A stretch of DNA of 64,000 nt from Ceratobasidium sp. AG-K (lineage: Eukaryota > Basidiomycota > Agaricomycetes > Cantharellales > Ceratobasidiaceae), in assembly GCA_037039685.1 (NCBI GenBank), contig JAWNGF010000002.1, positions 1,550,001 to 1,614,000 on the forward strand. Direction: 5' to 3'. Under the pieces are notes generated by a model. The model had not been told where the DNA came from and ran no database searches. It worked only from the letters and a program-made list of their open reading frames with translations. The stretch's first letter is position 1. Each line of letters begins with the position of its first letter. Both the position numbers and the translations under genes were made by a program. Shown in pieces: positions 11,021-21,423 of this stretch.

Positions 11021-12458
11021 TTACGTCGAGAAGGTCGTTCCGGGGACTGTACATATCCAAGGTTGCTGTGAACGTTCTCCCTTCTGTGGCCCCAAGACGA
11101 TGCCGTTCTCGGATGCCCCCAGGAAGATATTGTCAACCTCTCGCACATCCAGTTCAGCAAGTACCTTTTCTATCCCTGATTCCGGCACAACACTGAGAGT
11201 AATGGTCGCAGTGCTTTGTGAGACCGGGAATCCTACCGATGACGGATTGTTCGGCGACTCAATGACAACAAACTGCGCGCATATTCAAATCACGCAACGC
11301 CAATCATCATTGATAAACGGGACCTACTTGTACCTGTGCGCCAATTTGGGGGCCCTCGACTGCGTCAAGCAAGATTGACCCTTTGGAAGGACCACCAGCA
11401 GTAACTTTATACATTCGACTGTACTTTTGAATCGGCGATTGGTATGTTGGCGAAGCTTTGGGGCCAAGCACCGCAAGGTATATGTCCTGGTCTTTGTGCA
11501 GTGGACCACTTGTTTTCATGGCAGAGAGTAAGCTTTCAACTGGGTTGCCATTATCAAGGGTTTCGACCATGTTCGTTTGTGCTCTGTTGATTGTCAACAA
11601 AGTATGTGTCGAATGTTGTTGGCATACGTACCGAGTCACTTTCATCGTCGCAGAAACAGCGCGTACGTTATTAAAGTTGATGCTCGTCAGGTACGCTTTG
11701 GAGTCGAACAATGCGAGCCCAACTGCCCCATCAGAGAATATGCTCGACCCCTTGAAAAGCGTGAACGGGCGGCCCGTAATAAATGGGGTCGAGCTCCCGA
11801 TCATCCCCAACTAAATGCCAATTAGCGGGATATCAGACCCAATTCAGACGAGCAGTGCAAACCTGGCTTGAAGATGGAAAATACCGTTGAAGGGAATTTA
11901 ACAACCCCTCGGGCGCACCATCACTCAAATAGAAAAATGAAGAAATATCAAAACTATTACTAACATTCGTACACGCGAATGTAAATACATGCAGGATCTA
12001 GGGCGAGATACTACACACCGAATGTGTTGTAGATCAGGAGGAAGCTCGAGTGATCCACTCTCGCTGAGAGCGTCGTTCCAATTTACATTACCACCTAACA
12101 GTGCTTGGTTCAACCGGGCCTCGGATGCTTCGTCTCCGCGAGTGGGAGGACGATATGTTCTGATGCGGCCAACTTCGGCTTGAGGAACACCCGGGATGGT
12201 GGATCGAAATGGGATGCATGACGTTGATGGGTACGATGCAATCGCCAATTGCACTCCCTTGTATGGAGAGGCTGTCAGTGCACCAACTGAATTAGGTAGT
12301 GCGGTCAGGTAGGCAACAGCGTCTTCCAAGCTGTCAACCCGCGCCGAGAGAGCAAACAGGTTCACGCTATTAGAAGGAAAAGTTAGCGTCTGGCTCAAGT
12401 GCCGAAGAAGGGATCGGGTTGTCGGAGCAATATATGTTTTAAGAGTCGGAAGTGCCAT
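11021..12458 (-). CDS. FIST-domain protein
   Basis: Five exons on the minus strand: 12458-12019, 11953-11863, 11810-11632, 11583-11334, 11272-11021, giving 403 aa with every junction in frame (introns 48-65 nt). The FIST family is a sensor-like fold found in signalling proteins and in F-box proteins such as human FBXO22. Family features here: the N-terminal start MALPTLKTYI, LFALSARVDSLEDAV, then YLSDGAPEGLL followed by LGMIGSSTPFITGRPF and GAVGLALF (FIST_N), then RAQTNMVETLDNGNP (FIST_C), and a short C-terminal end VPGTTFST. No F-box is visible, so it is the stand-alone form frequent in basidiomycetes. It is divergent from the DSC subunit gene, with 275 nt between the two starts. The ligand is unknown. 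Confidence 0.85.
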
Positions 12459-12733
12459 AGTTACAACCTAGGAAGTATATTCGGTTCGTCAGTCACTATG
12501 ATCACCATTTATGCATTGAAGTAAAGTGTCAGAGGTGTTTATAAGGTAGCGTGATATTTTCTACACGGCGATGGGCTCCATCACCAAGACGTTCAAGCCA
12601 AATGCCTCACAAGCATCATACTAAACAAGCTCAGAAGCAGGACCGAAACTTACCTCAAGTGGACGCAAGATGAAGAGAAATTTTTGATGGGTGGCTTATG
12701 TATGTCTAGTAAGCGCTGACAGGGACTTTGCAA

Positions 12734-15714
12734 ATGGCGAGGGCGAAGCGCCTTTACAACGCCACCCTATCTCAACCCATGGAGGCTCCGCTTCCAGGAA
12801 CAACCGCAACAACTCCATTCAATCCTAATCAGGCCCGAAGTTCTGTCACGTCTCTCCTGTTAATCAGTATTGTTTTATTTCTCCTTAGTGGCGATGACCC
12901 ATCTGTACAAACCCAACAAGGTTCGGCTATTCGCCAGTGAGAAGCCCAGGATGTAACATATCATACACTGCAGAGGATTCACTACGATCCCTCCGATATC
13001 AACAGAGCAACTACACAGCGTGGCTAAATGGAACCACATCCAATTTTACTCTAGTGAGCGCCCGTTTGACGCCCCCCTCCGCCTCGTTGGACCCTGATAT
13101 TATTAACCAGGAGAATACCACCAACCTCACCTTGCCAATAGTCGATGTCCTCCTACCAAAGCATCCTTCAGTGGACATTTCCAAAGCTTCTTACTATACG
13201 AACATTACTGGATTTGTCAATGGGCCAGCCTCATTCTACAACCTCACCGATCCATCATCAACTAATCTTACTTGGAACTGGAACGAGACTGCAGGCCCAC
13301 TCGTTGCATCCCTAAACCAGACCAAAGTTCAATCTCAGCTTGGTGAATTTAACTGGACGGGCATCGACAAAATAGCTGGAAATGTTCGGGAACTTAAAAT
13401 CAACGAGAGCACTCCATTCTCGTTTTTGGTTGTGAGTAAAGCAATCTCTGGTAATCGTAACCGACTTATTCTCGGATATAGGGTCATATAGATTTTGTCA
13501 ACACCAAAGACGATGTTCTTGTGAATTATCAACTAGAGGGAATACATTTTTTCGAGGACGGTACAATCTATGGGCTTATGGAGCCGCGGGGGTGCGTTGA
13601 TCGTACCAACAATATTTCTACCTTAACTTAGGTTATGTCACAGATTTGAGCCTGACCTGCGACAACTAACGCCGCTGGTTCCTGTGACTCTCCAGAACTT
13701 GACTGCCCATGCGGTCAAGGACGAGATCGACCGTCAAATCCACGTATTACAAGAGAGGATCAGCAATCCTGGATCAAGCGGACAAACAGAGGGTATGCCA
13801 CTATCGAAAAAACTAAGACAAACTAACAACCCTGCGGTATTAGACAAGAATTCGATCACTACTTGCTCCTTCCAGCTCCATGGCCAGATTAAATCTGCTG
13901 ATTTTCCTACCTACTTGATGCAGGAACTTGAGAGGGAGACAGAGGAACCCACTGGGGTTAGAACGGTGTCTCGCCCACCGTTGAAACTCAGCGGTCTTAT
14001 CCTTAGTCCAGATTGTGCTGTCGCGCTCACTTTTAACGATGCTATTGGTATGCAGTGAGTATGTTCAAACGCTTGCGATGGCACATGAGCTAATGATGAC
14101 TAGAGCAACTATATTCTGGCAAAAGGCAACTACCTGTAAGCCTTCTCGAACGTGATTTTGAGCAAGGGTTAATTAACATATTTCATAGATTCCTTCGTGG
14201 CATCAATATGCTACTTTGTTATGCTCAAATTGATCGTTCGACAAATGGAGATGTCCCGTACCCCTTCAGCCGTAGCCAAGATCTCAAGGTGGACATTCGC
14301 ATCCCAGGCCATCGCGGACGCATATTCATTTGTTGGGGTACGTATTTGGTTTCCGGTGTATCGCTTGAGGCTTACGGTAGCGAGCATAGCATGTAACCGT
14401 TGGAATTGTATCGGAAAGTCGATCGTCGCTCTCCATTATAGCTCCTGGATTCTTGGCCGCCACACTTTTTCTAGTCTTTGAAGTGGTATGTGCTTACTTC
14501 ATCCTTGAATCCAACTGACCCGTATGTTTCAAGCGTTTCTCGATGCTCATCCACCAAATACAAGGCCCCGAGGACGCGGTGATGCGAGCGCCCATTACGC
14601 CAGCTACACCTGCGCCAGTCACGGACGCTGCGGTACCATCTGAACAGCCAGCAACTACCCCAGTGCCAACCCCTACTACGCCGTCTGACCGAATGGTACG
14701 AATTAGACGCGCAATCGACACAATTCGATCGTTTGCGGATAGTATGACCGACCCTGACTCCAAATTCTGTAAGTCCCCGGCCCAGTTAAGGAATACCTCA
14801 GGTTGACCATCAGGATAGGGATTATGATATTGTTCGCCTTTTTGTTCCTAGTTCAAATTACGGTCTCGCCACGCCTGGTCTTGTATGCGATCGGGGCACT
14901 CTACTCGTTTTGGGTTCCTCAGATAATGCGGAATGTGAAGAGAGGTACACGCAAGGCCTTGCAGAAACGTTATGTGATCGGAACTACCCTCTGCCGATTA
15001 TTCTTCCCTCTTTGTGAGTCATTTGATCCATCGATCATATCATTTTATACCTAAGTCTATCAGATATATTTGTGTGTCCAGGAAATATTCTATTTGCTGA
15101 ACAACAGCGTGAGTCCACACGACAAAATTACAACTAACCTGACTGAACTCCATCACAAGCTTGGATTTGGCTTGTAGCCGCTTGGGCAATGTTGCAATGT
15201 GCCATCCTGGTAGGACAAGAGTATCTTGGCCCCAGTTTCTTTCTTCCCAAAGGAGTGAGTGGTCCCTAATTCATCTTGCACCCCAATTGATTCGCCCTTG
15301 TGCATTTCAAGCTTGTGGAAATCGAATTATACGATTGGCATCCCCCTATCGCACGCCCTGACGCGGAAGCCCCCAACCCATCGCTTGGGGACTGTGCAAT
15401 TTGCATGGACAACATTATTCTCGACTCCCCCGATGCGAGCGGCGCAAAGGAGAGCTCATCACTCTTGGCAGGCGTGGGCATGGGTCCAAAATGCGTGTAC
15501 GCCATTGCGCCGTGTCACCACATGTTTGTAAGTGGCGAGCGTTTGAGGTCTCTTGGTGCTCACTGGCCCCACTCTTCCAGCACACGAAATGCCTGGAGCA
15601 GTGGCTCGCCATCAAGGTCCGTACTTCTTCAACTTGTGGTCATCTGGGTACTGAGATGACACGGCGCATTAGAATATTTGCCCTCAGTGTCGAAGATCTT
15701 TACCGCCCTTGTAA
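12734..15714 (+). CDS. DSC E3 ubiquitin ligase complex subunit 1 (Tul1/Dsc1), RING membrane protein
   Basis: A multi-exon gene starting at ATG 12734 and ending at TAA 15712-15714. Dsc1/Tul1 is the RING subunit of the Golgi/endosomal DSC ligase, which in fungi activates SREBP and removes orphan membrane proteins. Evidence: an N-terminal membrane anchor (LLLISIVLFLLSG), a long lumenal domain with many N-glycosylation sequons and the family stretch YTNITGFVNGPASF, then DFVNTKDDVLVNYQLEG, a block of C-terminal membrane segments, and a C-terminal RING: CAICMDN, CHHMFHTKCLEQW, ICPQCRRSLPPL. The two last introns interrupt the RING exactly after HHMF and after LAIK. Exons near 14060-15300 were only partly resolved. 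It is a single-copy housekeeping gene, divergent from the FIST gene. Confidence 0.88.
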
Positions 15715-15973
15715 TGTCCCGGCCTATTCACTCCGCCTGCCGAATCTAGTATAAAATTTGAATGCACTTGCCCTTTACGATCTAACCATATTTTAAACTT
15801 CTTCCGGCTTGGTTCGCCCGATTCATACAATTGTTCAAGTGTTTGACTGCATCGGCCATAATCAGGCACTCTCACACATTTAGAGTATAGCTACAGTCCT
15901 AAACACAATTGGCCTGACACAATACGAATACATGTTACCCCTCCATTGTCCCACAGCACCTGATTCCACCCTA

Positions 15974-17858
15974 TCACTCCGGCGAAGAGTCCAACATCAA
16001 CAGATCCTGAGAGTTCAAGATTGTTCTGGTTTTAGCTTTTCGTGGCCGCTTGGTTAGGCTCTGGGCTTGTAGCGCGCCGTCGGCGTTTAATGGCCTCTTA
16101 TTCAGGTTCCCGGTGAGGCAATCATGAGCGCCAGGTGATGACCGGCCCAGGGTGGAAACACGGACGGGATCAATGATTCCAGACCACGCAGAGACACCAA
16201 GCTCGGGAATTTGTTCACGGGTCGGCAAAATTCGTTTCGACTGGGTATTTTGAGCTGCTGTGGCAACTGCGTGTATGCTATCAATAGACCACATTCACGA
16301 CAAGTACATGTACCCACCTGCCTCGTGACCCCTTTGGGTGATCAAGGGTTGCCTCTGTACGCTAAAAGGGGGAGAATCCGGAGTGGTAAAGTCTTCGAAG
16401 GCAGAACGAGCGCGTTGGAGAGTACCAAAGGTCCGGCTAATCACCGCCGAGGCTGTGGCAGTATGCTGAACCCTGCCCCCGAAAGGCATATTCTCCTCCT
16501 CAGACGGGGCCATTTCCTCGTCTGGGGCCGAAGATAGAGCTGTCGACTGTGTCTCGGTGACAAGTACACGACCAACCTGCGTGTTGATGCTATTTTTATC
16601 CAGAACCGCAGTAGTACCAGAGTTCTTGGCTGCATCTTGGGCATTAGTGTCGTCAGACCTCGCAGCCGCGAAGCTAGAGTTGGTGAGGGAATTAGTGGGA
16701 CCACATGGCCGATCTGGCTGAGCTGTATTCGCGTGCCGGTTTAATGTACTCGAAGCGCCCCCTGTGTTTAATCGTGACGTCGGAAGGGTGAGGTTTGGGC
16801 TGTGAGCGTCTTCTTGAGGCGATTGTGGTCGTATGGTTTTCTCGAGTTCAACGCGTGCAGGATCCTTTGAGAGCGCCGCCGAGAGCATTCCATTCATCTC
16901 CTGTCGATGCAGTGACAAAGCAAGCGCCACAGCCTCTCGCTGAGCTTCCAAACCACGCGTAAAGTCACCTCGGAGGCGATCCAATCCAGCACTAGTAGCA
17001 TCCCTCCACACCTCGCTGGCTCCCGCGACACGCTCCGAGAGCAAGACTCTGTGATCCTCGGAGATGCGCACAAACTCCAGTCGATGGTCTTGCGATGTTC
17101 GGAGCACGCCCTCCACCACTCTGTCGATCGCACTCACGGTTTGAATATGTGCGTTTTGGATCTCGGACGGGAGCGGAACTAGCGGGAGAAGCGCCGTGAC
17201 GATATTGTGCAAGTTGAGCATGTTTTTCGTGTGCTACTCGTGTCGGTATCCTTCGTGACCTAAACCCGACGACGTACCATTTCACATTTTACGTCTAATT
17301 CTTTGATAACTTGAGTCTGTGCAACCAAGGCGACCTCCAAAGTCGAACAACGGTCCAAGACGGCTTCCAGACGGGATGTATGCGCGGCATTGGACTCGGC
17401 CACAGCCACGAGCGCCCGCTCCACTATTAATAGGCCCCACCGACAGAGAAGAGAAGCGCAAATGAGTCAACGACCGACCGAGTAGAAGAGAACCCCCCGC
17501 GACCAAGGAATTAATTTCTATTTTTACGCACCACGATCGCCCTCTGCGTTCTTCGCCTCCAATACCCGATCGACCCGATCCGAGAGCTGTTGCAATGCAG
17601 CTTGAGCGTCTCCGAGCATGAGCCGAATTGACACTGCGTTGCGATCCGAGGGTCCGGTGGCTGGCAACGTTGGTCCTTGGTGGTATTGATATTATTAGCA
17701 TTTACGGGAGGGGGCTCAGCGGAAGGTGTCGGAAGGATATAGGACCACAAGCTGATCTTTTTTCGTCTGGTGTCCATTGTCGATCCGGCTTGAGTTGCCG
17801 GCCCGTGCTTGTCGGTTGCCGGCATGGCGGAACCGGTCGGCGGCGGAATGGGGTCCAT
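15974..17858 (-). CDS. Coiled-coil protein, function unknown
   Basis: Minus-strand gene with a first exon beginning MDPIPPPTGSAMPAT (17858), a heptad-rich part (MLGDAQAALQQLSDRV; ESNAAHTSRLEAVLDRC, then TLEVALVAQTQVIKELD), a large exon of about 300 codons (17220-16305) continuing the coiled coil and then becoming Ser/Thr/Pro-rich, and a last exon that ends SQDLLMLDSSPE after a basic KRPRKAKTR cluster. The large exon joins the last through an intron starting GTGGGTAC. The link between the first exon and the coiled-coil frame was not resolved. There is no signal peptide, and the basic cluster suggests a nuclear protein. The layout (disordered arms around a coiled coil) is seen in many chromosome-associated proteins, but no family can be named. 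The 3' end faces the 3' end of the DSC subunit gene. Confidence 0.6.
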
Positions 17859-18296
17859 TAGAGCAGATGTGGCGTTGACAAGGTACAATAACACACGATA
17901 AAGTTGCAATGTAATGTCAGGCGGCGTTGATGATGGTGATTGGAACGGCAAGTCCGCAGAGAGTGCCAGGCTCGGGCTCGACGGAATTTGCATCCGCGGG
18001 TCGGCCGTCGAGGGCGATCACCCGTTTTAGACGCACAGAGATTGATGCAAGAGGATTTACGGTCACGCGGACATAATAGAGTAGTGAAAGAACCCCAATA
18101 ATTGAGCGCATGAGAGAAAGAGAACATAAGGTACATACAAAAAAAGATACACCAGAAGCAAGGCCTAGCCCGACTATAAACAATCAAGCAATACAACGCA
18201 GACGCGCAAGACGGACAGCAGACATAGCAAGGTGCAAAACGAGAGCCCCAACGAAAAGAATCAAAAAAGAAGAGGGATTTGCATAGGTGATGAGAT
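17859..18296. other. Intergenic, no gene recognised
   Basis: About 440 nt upstream of the coiled-coil gene and downstream of the pseudokinase gene. A minus frame through it (18436-17858) runs from the true last exon of the pseudokinase into non-coding sequence in a different frame and is not supported. Confidence 0.45.
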
Positions 18297-19932
18297 TTAG
18301 GCGTCCAGCGGACCAAAGAGTTCCTGCTTGGACAGGCTGCGCTCGAGACTCTCGACACGCGCCAGTGCGTCATGAGCGGACACTGGAACTTCGAGAGCGT
18401 CGCACAGTTCTTGAATGATCGGCCGCAAGACCTCATTGAATGGCATCTATGAGGTCAATTTAGCCTTTGCGCATACACCCAGAATTCCCAACGTACCTTG
18501 CCAAACACCAGTTCCAGCGCATTTCCAAGTGCGACCATATCAACAGCTACGCTTGTGTCCCACGCGGCATCGTCGATTTCCCGAGATAGGTCATCGAGGG
18601 CGCGTGCAAGCTCCTCTTCCTCGTCTTCGTACTCCTCTTCCATCACGTGCTCGGAATCGTCCGAGCCCCCCACTTGATCGCCTGTGCCCCCTTTGAAAAT
18701 ACGCCTGACACGATGCAATCCCCCAAGAGCGGTAAAGTAGTATCGAACGGGGTAGTCTGCGCGTGTCCAGGCCACGCCGGGCAGGTCGTCTGAATCCATC
18801 GCAGGGGTGACAGGAGCCGAGGCAGATTTGCCGCTCGATTTGGGGGCAGGGGCCACGGGGGCCAGACCGACGTCCATCTGGATGTTGTGTGGTCTGACGG
18901 CCTCGGCGATATTGGTGATTTGGTTTTCGTGCAAAAACGCCACTCCCTGCTAAAGGTTAGGCTAAACGGAGTCAATAGTGATGAAACACTTGCCTCTAGA
19001 ATTTGACGGACATAATCAAGTGCGTCGGCGAGATTTGCAAATGGCAGGCTCCACCAGTCCTGTAAACGCTCCGTGACGAGGGTGGCGCCTGCAAACTGGT
19101 TGGCCACGGTGTGCTCGCGAATGTGGACGACAGGGTGGGTGTGATTCCATGGATCGGCGCGAATGCGGTCGGCGTTGAGGTAGCGAGCAAGTGCTAGCTG
19201 GTGCCGGTGAGATTCCGACGTGCCGAGCCGACGCTGGTTGTGCATGGCCGGATAGTCTACCGGCGACACCGGGCGAGGCGGAGGCGCATCTCCCTGCGAC
19301 AGAGCGGCGGCAAAACTAGTCGAGAACTAAAACACGCTTAGCGCTGAAATACAAATAATCAAATCGCCTACCTTGAGTGCTTTTGGGGTCTCGCAATGCT
19401 CGACACCGGCCAGGTCGCCCGCGTTGGACAGGCGCCGGGGCTGGCGGAAATAGTCGCTGAGGGAAGAGGAGCTCGACGCGCAGGGGGAGAGTGGGTCATC
19501 GTCGTCCAGTGGCTCGTCATCATCGAATAGCCCCTGTTCGTCGCAGTCCGAGTCGCAGTGCTCGTCGTACGAGCTGGCGTACGAGCCATAGCTTTTGTCG
19601 ACGTAATCGAATCCCATACGCTCGAGGGGGGCACCGAAGCCAGCAGCGGCAGCATCGGGCAGAGTGCAGTCTGACGTAACGCTAATAGCGTCGTCGTCGC
19701 GCGGAATGGTGTACTCGACGCAGGCCATGGGGGGAATTACAGTGGCTCCAGACAGTGGCGGGGGATGATATACCAGTCTGAGCTCTATTGTTTGGGCTTG
19801 TTGGACATCAGCCGCCGGCCCCTGAGCTTCTAGCCATATCGAGCACAACTGTGTCAGCTCCACATCGCCCGTGTCCCTGCATAGCGCAAGTGCCTCACTT
19901 GACCTGACGTGTCCTTGTTCCGGATTCGCCAT
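18297..19932 (-). CDS. AgaK-like pseudokinase with acidic N-terminus
   Basis: Four exons: 19932-19372, 19326-18994, 18946-18497, 18446-18297, total 497 aa, all in frame. Intron 2 has a GC donor (GCAAGT). The N-terminal half is acidic and disordered (runs of Asp/Glu and Ser). The C-terminal half keeps the backbone of the protein-kinase-like proteins expanded in Agaricomycetes: FANLADALDYVRQILEGVAFLHE, shown here in two parts as FANLADALDYVRQ and GVAFLHE, then a segment at the catalytic-loop position reading NITNIAEA-like residues instead of HRD, YYFTALGG where DFG would be, and DMVALGNALE matching the helix-F region. Both catalytic motifs are lost, so phosphotransfer is unlikely. A role as a binding scaffold is inference. 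It is divergent from the long gene-poor region to the right. Confidence 0.6.
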
Positions 19933-21423
19933 TAGCAAAAGTAGTCAAGCCAACCCTCTTCATTTCTCCAGCCTGTTCGTCTCATTCTGCCTTCCCCCGA
20001 TTGCCTATGCCCGGCAATCACCACCGACGACCTACCGAGGTTATCACCACATGTAGTTACATGTTCCTCCCCGTCGACAGCGACCCTCACCGTGAGCGGC
20101 CACCGGCCATGGACTCCCACCAGCTGCTCACAGCTCCCAGTACTGTGGATCCTCCACCCAAACCGGCCTCATCATCGATACACGTGTCGATCTCACAGCG
20201 TCATGCACCAGTGCTATGGTTCGCCAAGCTCAGACGGATTTGGCTCACAGGACAAGACCATAGGGGTATCATCTCAAATCACATGCGTATTTACCTTCCC
20301 TACCTAAATTTATTATCCATTACGAATCAAAAGTTTATTTCGTATCATAATTTTTTGTGCAGCAACTAGAACGTGGGCATCCAGGGCGAAACAGGGGGGA
20401 TACTCGTACTATTGTCGTCCATACCGGATCAGCTGATCCCAGCGCCATCGAACGACGCGAGCGTGCGAGCAATGCACCGGCGACGCCGCCGTAGCTTAAA
20501 TCATATCACTGGTTCACCCGCATCGTCGCATTCCCATTTGTCGCCACACGGATAGACTAACCCAACATGTATTCCCCACACTTTAGCCTTTATCAGACCC
20601 GTCTTATGACGTCCTCATTCAGCGACGCGCTAACCAGAACTGAAGAGGGAGATAAGACCTAAAACGTCACCGTCCAATACCGCCCAAAAGTGCGGGGAAG
20701 GAACAGCGCAGGAACGCCGTCCACGTGAGCGATCGACTGCGGGGTCGACAACAGGGTGATGATCGGAGTTGACCTGCCATCGTGCATAAATAAACCCCGA
20801 CTGAGAGGCATATCAAACGCCCGATTGCATAGCCAGAGGGCTATGGGTACGGCTAGGGCTAGGGCATGCCCGAAGCCATTGTATATAATGAAGATAGGGG
20901 CAACTTGACTCGAGCACATGAACTGATTCCGTCTCGAGGAGCGTATAATTCCATATCGTCGGTTGCTTCCGTGCGTGCCACATGTACGAGATTTTACCGG
21001 CACATTTTCGTTACCGAACGTAAACAAGGCCCGCAGCAGACTTCAACACTGCCCGTACCTTTCATGACAACCATTTGTCCGGTACATTTGATAATTCAAT
21101 TACCGGTAACATCATTGGGAAATAGATTGGCGGCGCCAATGCAGTGCGAATAGTTGGTAACCAACGATTGTTTCTTCCCTACTTTTGACCATCCCACTCG
21201 TGCCCCATTCCACTCGTTTGTCTGGACTCTTATGTTACCCCCGTGGCACGATAACCGCAAGGCCCGAGAGGAACCGAGCCGAAGGCGAGTCTCAGTATGA
21301 TCGACTGGGCTTGGCGTACTGAAACGGCGAGTTGCTAGGACACACGGATCTCGGATGGACGGCGGGGCTCACAACCGGTGAGTAGCACTCTACCGGAACT
21401 ATTCATTTGTTTGATCATTCTAG
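19933..21423. other. Gene-poor region upstream of the DUF6535 gene
   Basis: About 1.5 kb. A possible two-exon plus-strand frame (about 20092-20280 joined to 20361-20495, ending ASNAPATPP) reads well in its second part but has no in-frame ATG and no family, so I do not call it. The region also holds the first copy of a direct repeat (20690-20810). The first exon of the DUF6535 gene must lie near 21250-21377 but was not resolved. Confidence 0.4.
20690..20810. repeat. Direct repeat, left copy (upstream of DUF6535 gene)
   Basis: Shares an ordered series of words with 24778-24886 in the same orientation: GTGCGGGGA, GATCGACTG against GATCAACTG, GGGTGATGATCGG against GGGTGAGGATCGG, then AAATAAACCCCGAC against AAATAAAGCCCGAC. 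Identity looks like roughly two thirds over about 110 nt by eye. Confidence 0.5.

Noticed and set aside
20092..20495. Possible two-exon gene ending ASNAPATPP
   Set aside because: The second part reads well and the junction fits, but the first part has no ATG in frame and no recognisable family.
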